Numbered from the stretch's first letter, positions 1-7,992 are shown. The stretch is 64,000 nt of DNA from Chryseobacterium elymi (GCF_003385495.1 NZ_QNUH01000004.1:247847-311846); one strand, 5' to 3'. Translations and numbers: made by a program. Notes: generated from the sequence alone by a model not told the origin.

Positions 1-862
1 TTGGATCGAACTTATCTCGGAATTCAAACGTGTTAACATCAACAATAAATGTAGTCCCCTCGATCAATAATTCCAATTGTCCCTGCTCATTCCTGTTAGT
101 CGGTATAATTTGGCTAATTTGATCATGACTATATGCAAGGTCGTATTCAAGTTTTAAATCATGGTATATGAGACCAAATTTAAGTGGCAATTTTGAAGCA
201 TGGTTTTTCCCTATGGGGTCAATGGTACGTATGTCTGGAATCTCTACAAGTTTTACCGTTTCGGTATCCATGACACTTTGTTTTTTTATATCAATAACCC
301 GCCCGCTTATGGGTTCATATAATATATTAAATGCTCTATTTTTATCACTATAATAATCTTGCAAACCTTTAAGCTCAATATCAGGTTTTCCTTCAATGGA
401 CCATAAGATATCATTGTCAGGATCAACTACATATTCATTGCCGCAAATGTTTACTTTTACGGGATGCCCATCAATTCTTTTATTGTATACTTCCTGATTG
501 ACCATTAATTCAAAGTCAGTTTTCTCAACCATATCTTTGGTAGTACAGTTATACTTATTGCTAAAACCCAAAGGATCAATTTCGGTAATCCGCGGAACTG
601 TAACCATTACAGAAGGGTTTAATGCAGGATCAAGAATCTTATCGATCATTTCATCGATACTTGGACCTTTCATTATAAAATCGTGAGTTTTATATAATGG
701 GCTATAACTAAAGGAATAATGCGTACCATGATCTTTCATATAGGCAAAGCTGATAGTATTGCTAGGATTATCTTTTTCAATGAGCGCCAGCCTATCAATG
801 TCAAATTGAAAAATTGTTTTCTCAATTTCAATCTCCGGTAATTTTCTGTTTTCTTTATCCAT
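1..862 (-). CDS. Unknown conjugative-element protein, partial (3' end cut by window edge)
   Basis: An uninterrupted leftward reading frame of about 287 codons starts at the ATG at 862-860 (MDKENRKLPEIEIEKT) and runs off the left edge without a stop. I recognise no domain. The visible part is acidic and soluble-looking, with no signal peptide or membrane segment, and contains repeated short phrases of the type 'P.I..IDP.G' (near residues 106 and 225), which hints at an internally repeated fold. It is the most downstream visible member of the leftward transfer operon, about 200 nt beyond the 102-residue gene. A role in conjugation is inferred from position only. Confidence 0.6.
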   Translation of the reverse strand, partial: MDKENRKLPEIEIEKTIFQFDIDRLALIEKDNPSNTISFAYMKDHGTHYSFSYSPLYKTHDFIMKGPSIDEMIDKILDPALNPSVMVTVPRITEIDPLGFSNKYNCTTKDMVEKTDFELMVNQEVYNKRIDGHPVKVNICGNEYVVDPDNDILWSIEGKPDIELKGLQDYYSDKNRAFNILYEPISGRVIDIKKQSVMDTETVKLVEIPDIRTIDPIGKNHASKLPLKFGLIYHDLKLEYDLAYSHDQISQIIPTNRNEQGQLELLIEGTTFIVDVNTFEFRDKFDP

Positions 863-1069
863 AATTTTCTTTTTTATTTTATGGGTAAAAATGATCCGAA
901 AATTAATGACATTGGATAAAGTTGAATTCTTAGGAACTATTTGGCAGTTACTGGCAATATTCAGGTTTCAACACACTTCTGGATGCATCTAAAATCAAGT
1001 GATGGCATATCAAAAGCAGATATTTTTCAGAGATCTCACTTGGGAAGCTTAGTTCGCCAATTCAGGGAA

Positions 1070-1378
1070 TTATAATTTTGGCCCTTTCCTTTGCTTTGGA
1101 ATTTCAGTTTTTTTTACATCACTTTTCAAGCGCTGTTCACCTAGCCAATCGATGTACGATTTAGCATCTTCGAGATTGTTAGGTACCATTATTCGTCGCC
1201 CAGAAGATTTACTATCGTCCAGCCCAATACAAAATCCATAGTCTGGAAATTCCTCTTTTTTATAAACTAGAATAAAATTATCCACATGCCGTTCGGCGAC
1301 ATTATTTTTGTGGCTGGCAATTATATATCCTTTATATTCCTCAAATATATAATTGGGATCATTATTTGATTTAATCAT
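1070..1378 (-). CDS. Hypothetical protein, 102 aa
   Basis: Small soluble protein with no signal peptide or membrane helix, beginning MIKSNNDPNYIFEEYKG and ending in a basic tail (KKTEIPKQRKGPKL). It lies in the leftward transfer operon, 44 nt downstream of the TraD-like gene and on the same strand, so it is probably co-transcribed. I recognise no family and find no catalytic motif. Its middle (YIIASHKNN, FILVYKK, GFCIGLDD) looks like a small beta-rich fold. The function is unknown, and context suggests only an element-specific accessory role. Confidence 0.55.
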   Translation of the reverse strand: MIKSNNDPNYIFEEYKGYIIASHKNNVAERHVDNFILVYKKEEFPDYGFCIGLDDSKSSGRRIMVPNNLEDAKSYIDWLGEQRLKSDVKKTEIPKQRKGPKL

Positions 1379-1422
1379 AACTATTTAAAGTTTTGTACAG
1401 TACTAAAAAGACAAAGGGGATC

Positions 1423-2037
1423 TTAGATAAAATCCCCAATGTCAAAATCATCACCGTTCTCAGAAGTTTTAGGTTCTACCTCGTCTGGCAAATTCTTATT
1501 CAAAAGATCTGCAATCTTGCGGGAAGAACCTTCCATAGCATTTTCCAATAGATAGAAAAGATCGGTACCTTCAATTTTACGAACTACTGCGACTGCCTTT
1601 TTAATTGAAACAGGATCAGGATCATTGTTCCGTAATACCTGCCCGGCATCATTGAGTTCCTGAAAGGAAACCCCTTTGGCATACCCTCTGACCTCATTTG
1701 GATCCACTACGGTTTTAAATTCTTCCTCTTCTTCCTCGTAGTCAATATCCTCTTCGGAATATTCCTCAGAATTTTTCTCTGGAACTGGATGTTCTAACCC
1801 CTTTCCCTCGGTGTTCATTTCAAAATTATCCTCTTTATCGTTTCCATCATTTATTTGGCTCTCTGTGGATGCTGTTGGCGCAGAATGGCCATTAACATAC
1901 CTAGATTTACCCATGATGTCTTTCGGATCTTTCTTGGGAGCCACGACCGGATTTCTTGTAATCTTATTTATGACCAATTTATCTTTCAACAAAAGAATAA
2001 TTATTGTTAAAAGGCATGTTAAAATCAATACTTCCAT
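1423..2037 (-). CDS. TraD-like conjugal transfer protein with N-terminal membrane anchor
   Basis: This 204-residue protein has one N-terminal hydrophobic helix (residues 3-17, LILTCLLTIIILLL). A charged, low-complexity acidic linker follows (about 60-115, including runs of Glu/Asp), then a folded C-terminal part (about 120-200, GVSFQELNDAGQVLRN). In Bacteroides conjugative transposons the gene after traB/traC is traD, encoding a protein of this size and layout (DUF4122 type). The same order is seen here: ParA-like, DUF3408, DUF3408, then this gene 2 nt downstream. The assignment rests on synteny plus architecture; the sequence itself has no diagnostic motif. It probably sits at the inner membrane with the C-terminus in the cytoplasm. 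Confidence 0.6.
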   Translation of the reverse strand: MEVLILTCLLTIIILLLKDKLVINKITRNPVVAPKKDPKDIMGKSRYVNGHSAPTASTESQINDGNDKEDNFEMNTEGKGLEHPVPEKNSEEYSEEDIDYEEEEEEFKTVVDPNEVRGYAKGVSFQELNDAGQVLRNNDPDPVSIKKAVAVVRKIEGTDLFYLLENAMEGSSRKIADLLNKNLPDEVEPKTSENGDDFDIGDFI

Positions 2038-2039
2038 TG

Positions 2040-2315
2040 CTATAATATTGGTTTCTGGTTCATGGCATGGATCGTGTTTATTTCATCACCGAAATTCTCA
2101 AAATGTTGCTTTAACACGTTATGAATATAATCGGTTAGCGTAATTTCACCGTCGCCAAGGATACAGACGATTCTGGTCAATTTCTTGTGGAAGTCGGAGC
2201 ATATATAAACTGATTTTCCACATCGGGCTACCGTGCTGGTCGGCTTCAAAAAAGAGGATTCATATTCATCTATATGAAGTGTTTTTTTCGATTGGTTCTG
2301 TTCTTGTTTTTTCAT
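2040..2315 (-). CDS. DUF3408 conjugal transfer protein (TraB/TraC type), short copy
   Basis: This 91-residue protein has a C-terminal half with the DUF3408 pattern: a basic turn and strand (GKSVYICSDFHKKL), then RIV-ILGDGEITL-DYI-NVL--HFE. The same pattern recurs in the 134-residue neighbour upstream (EKSIYIRQESHERL, RIVQVIGEDKIPL, HHFELF), so the two are tandem paralogs. The fold resembles a ribbon-helix-helix module, suggesting DNA or partner binding during transfer, though the family's function is not established. It lies 29 nt after its paralog and 2 nt before the TraD-like gene, in a tight operon. Confidence 0.75.
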   Translation of the reverse strand: MKKQEQNQSKKTLHIDEYESSFLKPTSTVARCGKSVYICSDFHKKLTRIVCILGDGEITLTDYIHNVLKQHFENFGDEINTIHAMNQKPIL

Positions 2316-2344
2316 TGCGATAATATTCTTTCAAAATGAATTAA

Positions 2345-2749
2345 TTAGAAAATAGGTTTAAACTTATCATTGAAATCATCTGTAATCGCCTTTTCAAAAA
2401 GCTCAAAATGATGATTTAAAATATTGTCCAGATAGGCATAAAGCGGTATTTTGTCTTCACCAATAACCTGTACAATCCTGGATAGACGTTCATGAGACTC
2501 CTGCCTTATGTAGATACTCTTTTCACCTCTTCGGTTCATAGAATGATTCTTAAGAAAAAGTTCTCCATAGGTCTTTTCTGATTGCTTTTTGATTTTTGCC
2601 TTTTCTTTTACCACAGGTTTATTTTCAACGGGCGGGTCATTGGCAAGTGGAAGTTTTGGATCACGTGTTCCTTCAGCCATAACTTGCATCAGATATTCTT
2701 CATCAACCTCTGGAATATTCGCCTTTTTTTCATTTTTATCCATTATCAT
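2345..2749 (-). CDS. DUF3408 conjugal transfer protein (TraB/TraC type)
   Basis: This 134-residue protein has a disordered, Lys/Glu/Pro-rich N-terminal half (about 1-70) and a C-terminal DUF3408 domain (about 72-130: GEKSIYIRQESHERL followed by RIVQVIGEDKIPLYAYLDNIL and HHFELF). The ATG at 2749 overlaps the end of the upstream ParA-like gene by 14 nt, indicating translational coupling. A second in-frame ATG six bases later is an equally possible start. In CTnDOT-like elements DUF3408 proteins follow the ParA-like TraA, as here. The function is not established; a DNA-binding accessory role is inferred from the ribbon-helix-helix-like pattern. Confidence 0.78.
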   Translation of the reverse strand: MIMDKNEKKANIPEVDEEYLMQVMAEGTRDPKLPLANDPPVENKPVVKEKAKIKKQSEKTYGELFLKNHSMNRRGEKSIYIRQESHERLSRIVQVIGEDKIPLYAYLDNILNHHFELFEKAITDDFNDKFKPIF

Positions 2750-3515
2750 GCATTTTTATAGTTTTCAAAAATTCCTCGATGAACATATCCATTTTACAAG
2801 ACTTTATAAGTCTTCTATCCGGTGGGAGCAAGGTTGACCTAAAAACGGTCTTTGCTTCTGATTCACTTTCTTTTCGAAAACGTTTGCTGTCAGGAACTCT
2901 AGTTTCCATTAATGTCAGTCCCAATTCATGAATGATTCTATCGTAATGATCATACAGAACCGATTTCTCCCTTCCATCTACTTGATTCCAGAAAAGTCTG
3001 ATTGTTTTAATGGAAGTTTGACCATTTTTTATCAGAACGTTGGTCATGACATCCGTAAAAGATAGTGTACTCTCAAGCACAACACGGTCCGCTGTGATCG
3101 GAGAAAAAATGTGGTTCATTCCAGCAAGAGTGCTTAAAAGACCCGGAGTGTTCACTGTTCCTGGAAGATCAAAAAATATAATATCAACAGGTAACTGTGA
3201 CAATTGTAAATACTGTTCAGCCTCTTTTAAGGCCAGCTCTGGCTTGCACTGAAATATCGGATAAGCTTTCTTATTTATAGTCTTAAATTGTTGGAAAGCC
3301 AATTTCTTAAAGCTTTCATTTTTCATAATTGCAGACTGGTCTCGCTGTCTCATTTGAGCGAGGCTATGTTGCGGATAATCGCAATCGAAAACTGCTACAT
3401 TCAGTCCACGTCCATAATGTAATGTACTGGCTAAGATAGCTGTGAAAGTACTTTTACCTACACCTCCTTTTTGGCTGGAGAAGGCTACAAATAATGTTTT
3501 TTTCTTCTGTTCCAT
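2736..3515 (-). CDS. traA: TraA, ParA/MinD-like ATPase of the transfer operon
   Basis: This 259-residue P-loop ATPase has a deviant Walker A motif KGGVGKST at residues 16-23, a Walker A' region around FDCDYPQHS (about 43-51) and Walker B FFDLPGT (about 113-119). These mark the ParA/MinD/SIMIBI class. In Bacteroidota conjugative elements a ParA-like protein heads the transfer operon, and here it precedes the two DUF3408 genes, overlapping the first. Likely roles are positioning or maintenance of the element, or regulation of transfer; the sequence cannot distinguish these. No ParB partner is recognisable nearby. Confidence 0.88.
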   Translation of the reverse strand: MEQKKKTLFVAFSSQKGGVGKSTFTAILASTLHYGRGLNVAVFDCDYPQHSLAQMRQRDQSAIMKNESFKKLAFQQFKTINKKAYPIFQCKPELALKEAEQYLQLSQLPVDIIFFDLPGTVNTPGLLSTLAGMNHIFSPITADRVVLESTLSFTDVMTNVLIKNGQTSIKTIRLFWNQVDGREKSVLYDHYDRIIHELGLTLMETRVPDSKRFRKESESEAKTVFRSTLLPPDRRLIKSCKMDMFIEEFLKTIKMHDNG

Positions 3516-3578
3516 TTTCTTTAATTTTTAAAAATTTTTATGTTATTGTATTTTGTAAATCCTGCAAGCACGCTGGTT

Positions 3579-3803
3579 CTACAGAATGCTTTCTATATAT
3601 CTTCTTTTCTGTCCTGAAAGTATGATAGACCTATAACCTGAAAGGAAATCTTCATGTATGAAAACTTGCAGATTTTCATTCTTTCTGGCAGACTTTCTAT
3701 CAATCATGCTGATCTTAATTATAACTGTCATGCGTTCTTTCATTTTTGCTTTCTTCACTGACTCCAGGAAATTTTTCAGATCGGACAGCATCTTAATTGG
3801 CAT
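3579..3803 (-). CDS. Hypothetical small basic protein, 74 aa
   Basis: A leftward frame starts at ATG 3803 and ends 63 nt before the ParA-like gene. The product is very basic (many Lys/Arg), has no membrane helix and no recognised domain, and ends in YIESIL. It may be the first gene of the transfer operon or a chance frame. Same strand and position favour a gene, while short length and poor complexity argue against. A palindromic region begins immediately upstream at 3815. Confidence 0.35.
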   Translation of the reverse strand: MPIKMLSDLKNFLESVKKAKMKERMTVIIKISMIDRKSARKNENLQVFIHEDFLSGYRSIILSGQKRRYIESIL

Positions 3804-3814
3804 GTCCTCTTGAA

Positions 3815-3846
3815 AACAGGTTTTCTAGCCTGATTGAAAACCTGTT
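3815..3846. repeat. Perfect inverted repeat, 11-bp arms, in the oriT-like region
   Basis: AACAGGTTTTC (3815-3825) and GAAAACCTGTT (3836-3846) are exact reverse complements around a 10-nt spacer. The spacer contains AGCCTGATT. Related phrases occur near 3891 (AGCCTGATA) and 3920 (AGCTTGATTG), giving iteron-like spacing between the two divergent transfer/mobilization operons. Confidence 0.6.
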
Positions 3847-4089
3847 CTCCGTATAGCCCCTCTGATGAATTGTTCCCATAATTGTTTGCAAGCCTGATAT
3901 CCAGGTTACAATCAGTTTATCTAGCTTGATTGCACAAAGAACAAGTAATTATAAATCCATTTTAGCTGCCTGGAATTGATTGGCTAAATGCGGCACTTTT
4001 TGGCTCTGGCTTGTATGGTTGGCCTTTAAAAATGTTGCCTTTACTTTGTATTGAATTAGTATGGAGGGATAAAGCAATTTTAACTTTAA

Positions 4090-4113
4090 ATGGATTATAA
4101 GTCTATAATCCAT
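4090..4113. repeat. Perfect hairpin, 10-bp arms, 4-nt loop
   Basis: ATGGATTATA (4090-4099), loop AGTC, TATAATCCAT (4104-4113). It is AT-rich and has no U-tract on either side, so it does not look like a terminator. It is one of a cluster of palindromes upstream of the mobilization genes. Confidence 0.6.
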
Positions 4114-4130
4114 GAATTGTTTTTATTCAA

Positions 4131-4221
4131 TCCGCCAATAATGGCGGAATCCTTTCATCGGAAAGGAGCAAGTTATCTTTTGAGCTGCTCGAAATAAATT
4201 CCGCAGCTCAAAACAACTTGC
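4131..4221. other. Probable oriT core: three successive hairpins upstream of mobA
   Basis: Three hairpins follow each other: TCCGCCA/TGGCGGA (4131-4148, loop ATAA), CCTTTC/GAAAGG (4151-4166), and a nested structure. In the nested one an 11-bp stem TTTTGAGCTGC/GCAGCTCAAAA (4178-4188/4203-4213) is enclosed by GCAAGTT/AACTTGC (4168-4174/4215-4221). The cluster lies 65 nt before the accessory/relaxase gene pair and between two divergent transfer operons, which is where origins of transfer usually sit in this element class. No nic site can be assigned by eye. Confidence 0.55.
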
Positions 4222-4285
4222 CCTAGCGGGGCTTTAAAAACACTCTCCGAAGTCGAGGTTTTCATTAAAACAATAATTTTTGACA

Positions 4286-4717
4286 ATGGATAATCAAAAA
4301 AAAGATCAAATAAAAAAGTCTGGGCGCAAGCCCAAGATTGATCCGGCAAAACACCGATATACAATAAGTTTGAACGATAAAGAAAATGATCGTTTCTTGT
4401 CGTTATTTGAAAAATCAGGAATGAAGGTTATGGCACATTTTATCACTGCTTGCATGTTCGACAAGGCCATCAGAACAGTAAAGATTGATATGAATGCAGT
4501 AGAATATCATACCCGATTAACAAATTTGTATAGCCAGTTTAGATCAATAGGGGTTAATTATAATCAGGTAGTGAAGATTTTGTACCGAAATTTTTCAGAG
4601 AAAAAAGCGTCTGCCTATCTATATAAATTAGAAAACCAGACCTCGGAATTGGCGAAATTGTGTCGAGAAATTATAGATCTAACACTTGAATTCGAGAAAA
4701 AATATCTTCAAAAATGA
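4286..4717 (+). CDS. mobA: MobA-type relaxosome accessory protein
   Basis: This 143-residue protein has an N-terminal basic region followed by a ribbon-helix-helix-like segment (about 18-50: RYTISLNDKENDRFLSLFE) and a helical C-terminal half, the layout of small relaxosome proteins that bind oriT and assist the relaxase. I chose ATG 4286; a TTG six bases earlier would add two residues. Its stop overlaps the start of the relaxase gene (ATGA), a classic coupled mobA-mobB arrangement. The structured DNA just upstream (4131-4221) is its likely binding region. Naming follows Bacteroidota usage, where MobA is the accessory protein and MobB the relaxase. Confidence 0.8.
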   Translation: MDNQKKDQIKKSGRKPKIDPAKHRYTISLNDKENDRFLSLFEKSGMKVMAHFITACMFDKAIRTVKIDMNAVEYHTRLTNLYSQFRSIGVNYNQVVKILYRNFSEKKASAYLYKLENQTSELAKLCREIIDLTLEFEKKYLQK

Positions 4718-5976
4718 TTGCAAAAATTGGAAAAGGAGCAAACCTTTACGGTGTAATAAATTATAATTTTCAAAAAGTAGCCAGCGAAAATGGTCAGATT
4801 CTCGGTCTCAATAATATGCCGGAAAGTTTAAATGGAACATATTCTGTTAGTTATCTGATGAAATGTTTTGATCCATATCTTACTGCGAACCATAAAACAG
4901 AGAAAACAATCCGTCATATTTCTTTAAATCCTGATCCATCTGATTACCTAAATGATGAAAAATTGGTAGCAATCGCAAATGAATATATGACAAAAATGGA
5001 ATTTGAAAAACAACCTTACATTATATTTAAGCATACCGATATAGAACGAACCCACATTCATATTGTCACAACTTGTGTCAGGTCGGACGGAAGGAAAATT
5101 CAAGACTACAACGATCACAAAAGATCAATGGCTATCTGTAGAAATATTGAAAAGGAATATGGGTTATTGCCCGCAACTGAAAAATTAACTAAAGATGAGC
5201 TTAATTTTAGACCGGTTAAATATAATAAAGGAAATATCAAGAGTCAGATTTCAGCGGTGGTTCGATATCTACCCCAACACTACCAATTTCAGACTTTTGG
5301 GGGATTTAACGCGCTTTTATCATTATTTAACATCACAGCCGAAGAGGTAAAAGGAGAAATTCAGGGACAGCCAAAAAATGGTCTTGTTTATTTTGCGTTG
5401 GATGAAAAAGGCAATAAGGCGAGCAACCCTTTTAAAGCTTCATTATTCGGAAAAAAGGCAGGAATTGAATTTTTACACAGTCATTTTGACGAAAGCAAAA
5501 TCGCTATGAAATCCAGTCCTGCAAAATCTATTTTAAAAAACACCTGTGAATCTGTTCTAGCACTTACAAGTAGCGAGGCAGAATTTAAAAAACAATTGGC
5601 AAAACAGGGAATCAATATTGTAGTACGCAGAAATGATGAAGGTAGAATCTATGGTGTTACTTTTATCGACCATGAAAGTCATTCTGTCTGGAACGGCTCC
5701 CAGTTAGGAAAGAACCTTTCTGCAAATTTCTTTAACGAGTATTGGACAATAGGAGCAAAGCCTATAAATAATGATGATGGTCTTGATCAAATAAATGACC
5801 TGCCGATCCATCATTTATTTGATTTCATAGATGAAGGGATTTTAAACAATCTGACAGAGAATTTTATTGAGGGAATGGGTTCAATAATCCCAGGATCACC
5901 GGGAGAAGATTTTGAGGAAGTAGATTTTGAAAACCGTATGAAAAGAAAGAGTAAACGTAAGCGTAGAAAACTGTGA
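4714..5976 (+). CDS. mobB: MobB relaxase (MobA/VirD2 nuclease family)
   Basis: This 420-residue relaxase has the metal-binding triad spaced as in MOBP/VirD2-like nucleases: H107, H114 and H116 within KHTDIERTHIHIV. Candidate catalytic tyrosines are near the N-terminus (Y12, Y17). It would nick oriT and lead the transferred strand to the coupling protein. The C-terminal end is extremely basic (KRKSKRKRRKL), consistent with DNA binding. It is translationally coupled to mobA by a 4-nt overlap. Unusually, the coupling protein gene does not follow; it lies about 13 kb away on the opposite strand, beyond a cargo block. Confidence 0.92.
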   Translation: MIAKIGKGANLYGVINYNFQKVASENGQILGLNNMPESLNGTYSVSYLMKCFDPYLTANHKTEKTIRHISLNPDPSDYLNDEKLVAIANEYMTKMEFEKQPYIIFKHTDIERTHIHIVTTCVRSDGRKIQDYNDHKRSMAICRNIEKEYGLLPATEKLTKDELNFRPVKYNKGNIKSQISAVVRYLPQHYQFQTFGGFNALLSLFNITAEEVKGEIQGQPKNGLVYFALDEKGNKASNPFKASLFGKKAGIEFLHSHFDESKIAMKSSPAKSILKNTCESVLALTSSEAEFKKQLAKQGINIVVRRNDEGRIYGVTFIDHESHSVWNGSQLGKNLSANFFNEYWTIGAKPINNDDGLDQINDLPIHHLFDFIDEGILNNLTENFIEGMGSIIPGSPGEDFEEVDFENRMKRKSKRKRRKL

Positions 5977-5994
5977 TCTATTTACCATTTTTTT

Positions 5995-6390
5995 TAAGAA
6001 AAATATTTTTCAAGCAATAATTGAAAAAGTAGCGAATCGTATCCTTGTTTAATAAAATTGGTGTTCCTCGCACATTACCGAGAAAATCGCAGCATATTTG
6101 CTAATCGTCTCCTTATCTTTTTCATTATAAGTAAGATCCCGATTCTTAATAATTGTTCTGCAAAAGTTAGCCATAAAACGGATTTTCCTGTCAAGCTCAA
6201 ACTGTATCTAGTTTGCCCTGATAATATGTATTTTCCACACTCAAAACAGCAGTTTTAAAACTGTATTTCTGCTTATCATTGAGCATATTATCAATAGTCT
6301 GGTAGGCGTGGTTATAAAACTGGTTCTCCAGGGCTTTGATTAAACCTACAATAAAGAGAGATAAAAGTATTTCATAATTTTGGTTCCCAA
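5995..6390 (-). pseudogene. Decayed gene, probably a secreted protein (frameshifted)
   Basis: On the minus strand three reading frames must be joined to give one plausible protein. The first has a signal-like start (MKYFYLSLL) and continues LENQFYNHAYQTIDNMLN and FKTAVLSVENTYYQGKLD. After a frameshift it reads LDRKIRFMANFCRTII and ISKYAAIFSVMCEEHQFY. A last frame reads QGYDSLLFQLLLEKYFS before a stop at 5995. Each segment has protein-like composition and they follow in order, so this is a broken gene and not random sequence. I do not recognise the family with certainty. Confidence 0.45.
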
Positions 6391-6402
6391 CATGGGGTAT
6401 AT

Positions 6403-6735
6403 TTAAAAATCTGGATTTTGAATATGGTCGATAATGTCAATTGCAAGTACGTCATCTGTCTTTCGATCATACTTTGAAAGATAATAATCTATTAGAAAGC
6501 CAAGTTCTTTTAGCGAACAAAGACGTTCATATGTGATCCCATTATCGTTGAGTATTTCCTTCATTCCCCTTTTAAATTTGAAGAATCTATAATTTGTATC
6601 GATTCCTACAGAGTACTCTCCATAAAGGATGATTTTCTCATAGTCCGTGTCACTCATTTCTTCGATAAGGAAATCGTTAATTGCATTTCTTCTAATTGCT
6701 TTTATAATTTCATCTAATTTCATGGCTACCTGCAT
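6403..6735 (-). CDS. Hypothetical protein, 110 aa
   Basis: Soluble helical protein beginning MQVAMKLDEIIKAIRR; a start at the second Met (residue 5) is equally likely. It contains no signal peptide, membrane helix or known motif. It lies alone on the minus strand between the decayed gene downstream and a 640-nt noncoding stretch upstream. Composition (many Asp, Ile, Tyr, Lys) is like other small cargo proteins of conjugative elements. Function unknown. Confidence 0.5.
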   Translation of the reverse strand: MQVAMKLDEIIKAIRRNAINDFLIEEMSDTDYEKIILYGEYSVGIDTNYRFFKFKRGMKEILNDNGITYERLCSLKELGFLIDYYLSKYDRKTDDVLAIDIIDHIQNPDF

Positions 6736-6948
6736 TAATTTTTTTTATTCAACATGATTCAACACTTTCCAACCATTATCCTTTGTTAAACCATTCTAAA
6801 TTTGCGTTTTTGGTCTTAGGGATTTGCAATTTAATTCTATTTATGTTTTTCTGCTCTAGGTATTTTCACGGAAATTTTACTTTTAAATTCTCATTCAAAA
6901 AATATATAGAGCGAAATTACTACTGGAAAATGTCAGAACCTGTCGCAT

Positions 6949-6970
6949 TTTAAACTTTGGGAAGTTTAAA
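6949..6970. repeat. Perfect inverted repeat, 9-bp arms
   Basis: TTTAAACTT (6949-6957), spacer TGGG, AAGTTTAAA (6962-6970). It lies in the noncoding stretch before module A, about 40 nt before the structured region at 7009. It could be an operator; no U-tract follows. Confidence 0.5.
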
Positions 6971-7008
6971 TATCTTTCATACGTATTCATTGGGGATAAA
7001 CAAAGAAA

Positions 7009-7167
7009 GGCATGGTACTGAAGCCAATCGTCTAAGAGGTACCGCTAAGAACCCAGATGCCGAAAAGACTTAGCCCATGCCAATAGTTGGCACAGGCGTA
7101 AGTCTATCGAATTGCATCTTTTTTGAAAATTAGCGGTTTTCTTAGATTAAATTTTCGATAGCTTACG
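7009..7167. other. Structured noncoding region with nested and competing helices
   Basis: Within the 640-nt stretch without a gene (6736-7379) four complementary pairs are packed together. They are GGCAT/ATGCC (7009-7013/7057-7061); GGTAC/GTACC directly inside it (7014-7018/7039-7043); a long hairpin from GACTTA to TAAGTC with TGCCAA-TAG-TTGGCA at its tip (7067-7104); and CGTAAG(T)CTATCGAA with TTCGATAG(C)TTACG (7097-7111/7153-7167). The last two share the bases 7097-7104, so they cannot form together. This suggests either a structured RNA or a DNA-processing site. The rest of the stretch shows only AT-rich sequence. Confidence 0.45.
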
Positions 7168-7360
7168 CTCGTTTATATCGTTATATTCTATTAATATTCC
7201 GACTGCTAATATATTAATTTTTTCGAAAAATAGATTTCTTTGTTGGTCTTTATTAATTTTCAACCAATGTCAGGTTATTAAATTCCGGTATAATGTGGTA
7301 TGTAATCTCTGTTTAATAAAAAAATATTGCCTCAAATTTAATTATTTGTTAAAATATTGC

Positions 7361-7368
7361 TAATTTTG
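7361..7368 (+). promoter_or_regulatory. Possible Bacteroidota -7 element for the module A sigma gene
   Basis: TAATTTTG fits the TAnnTTTG consensus of the Bacteroidota housekeeping sigma factor and lies 11 nt before the ATG at 7380, so a transcript would be nearly leaderless. No convincing -33 TTTG is present at the expected spacing. Confidence 0.3.
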
Positions 7369-7379
7369 TTATTCAAACA

Positions 7380-7901
7380 ATGTGGTCTTCTAACCGACAT
7401 ATCAAAATTGAAGAACAGGAATATTATACGCTTCTTCATAAATTCCATCCATTAATAATTGCTCTCATATATAAAAAGATTAAGAATAGGGACGATGTAT
7501 TGGATGTTTATCAGAATGTCATAATTCATATATGGCAGTATAGATCAAAATTAGATTCTAAAAATATTGAGGGAATAATTGTAAAGACTTGTTTACAAGA
7601 GATAGCTCATTTCTATAGAAATACAAAAAGAACGCAAACTGATGCTTTACCTTTAGATCACTCCGATACTACAATGGAAGATGTACTTATTGCGGAGAGA
7701 AAAGAACAAAATCTTTTAGAAATCGAAAAAGCAATTGAAGAATTAATCCCACCGCTTCGCAGGAAGATTTTCAAGATGAATAAGTTGGACGGAATTACGC
7801 AAGAAAAAATTGCTACAACCTTAAATATCTCAAAAAGAACTGTTGAACAGCATATATCCAAGTCTATAATCTTCTTAAAAAACAAGGTGAAAATTTATTA
7901 A
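7380..7901 (+). CDS. ECF sigma factor, module A (FecI-like)
   Basis: This 173-residue sigma-70 family protein has a region 2-like N-terminal half (about 15-85, including LIIALIYKKIKNRDDVLDVYQNV and WQYRSKL) and a region 4 helix-turn-helix at about 125-170 (GITQEKIATTLNISKRTVEQ). Size and two-domain layout are those of ECF sigma factors that Bacteroidota pair with FecR-type anti-sigma factors to switch on a linked SusC/SusD pair. The anti-sigma gene follows 91 nt downstream, then susC and susD. Its targets are probably the rightward operon of module A and perhaps the convergent peptide/MauE genes. Confidence 0.88.
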   Translation: MWSSNRHIKIEEQEYYTLLHKFHPLIIALIYKKIKNRDDVLDVYQNVIIHIWQYRSKLDSKNIEGIIVKTCLQEIAHFYRNTKRTQTDALPLDHSDTTMEDVLIAERKEQNLLEIEKAIEELIPPLRRKIFKMNKLDGITQEKIATTLNISKRTVEQHISKSIIFLKNKVKIY

Positions 7902-7992
7902 AATTTGTTAAAAATCCATAAATAGAGTTAATTTTTCTATAAAACCATGTGGTATTTTTCTACTTCCTCCTATATATAATAAAGGAACTGTT

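Noticed and set aside
168..686. Two rightward frames of about 60 codons at the left edge
   Set aside because: They are shadows of the long leftward partial gene (1-862), which is continuous over 287 codons with better composition.
4173..4364. Leftward frame across the oriT-like hairpins and the mobA start
   Set aside because: It overlaps the palindromes and the coding start of mobA and has no protein-like features.
6058..6258. Rightward 66-codon frame after the relaxase
   Set aside because: It lies antisense to a decayed gene whose minus-strand segments are more protein-like.
7009..7110. Possible self-cleaving ribozyme in the structured region
   Set aside because: CTGA and GAAA are present, but the full hammerhead core (CTGATGA with correctly placed stems) is not.
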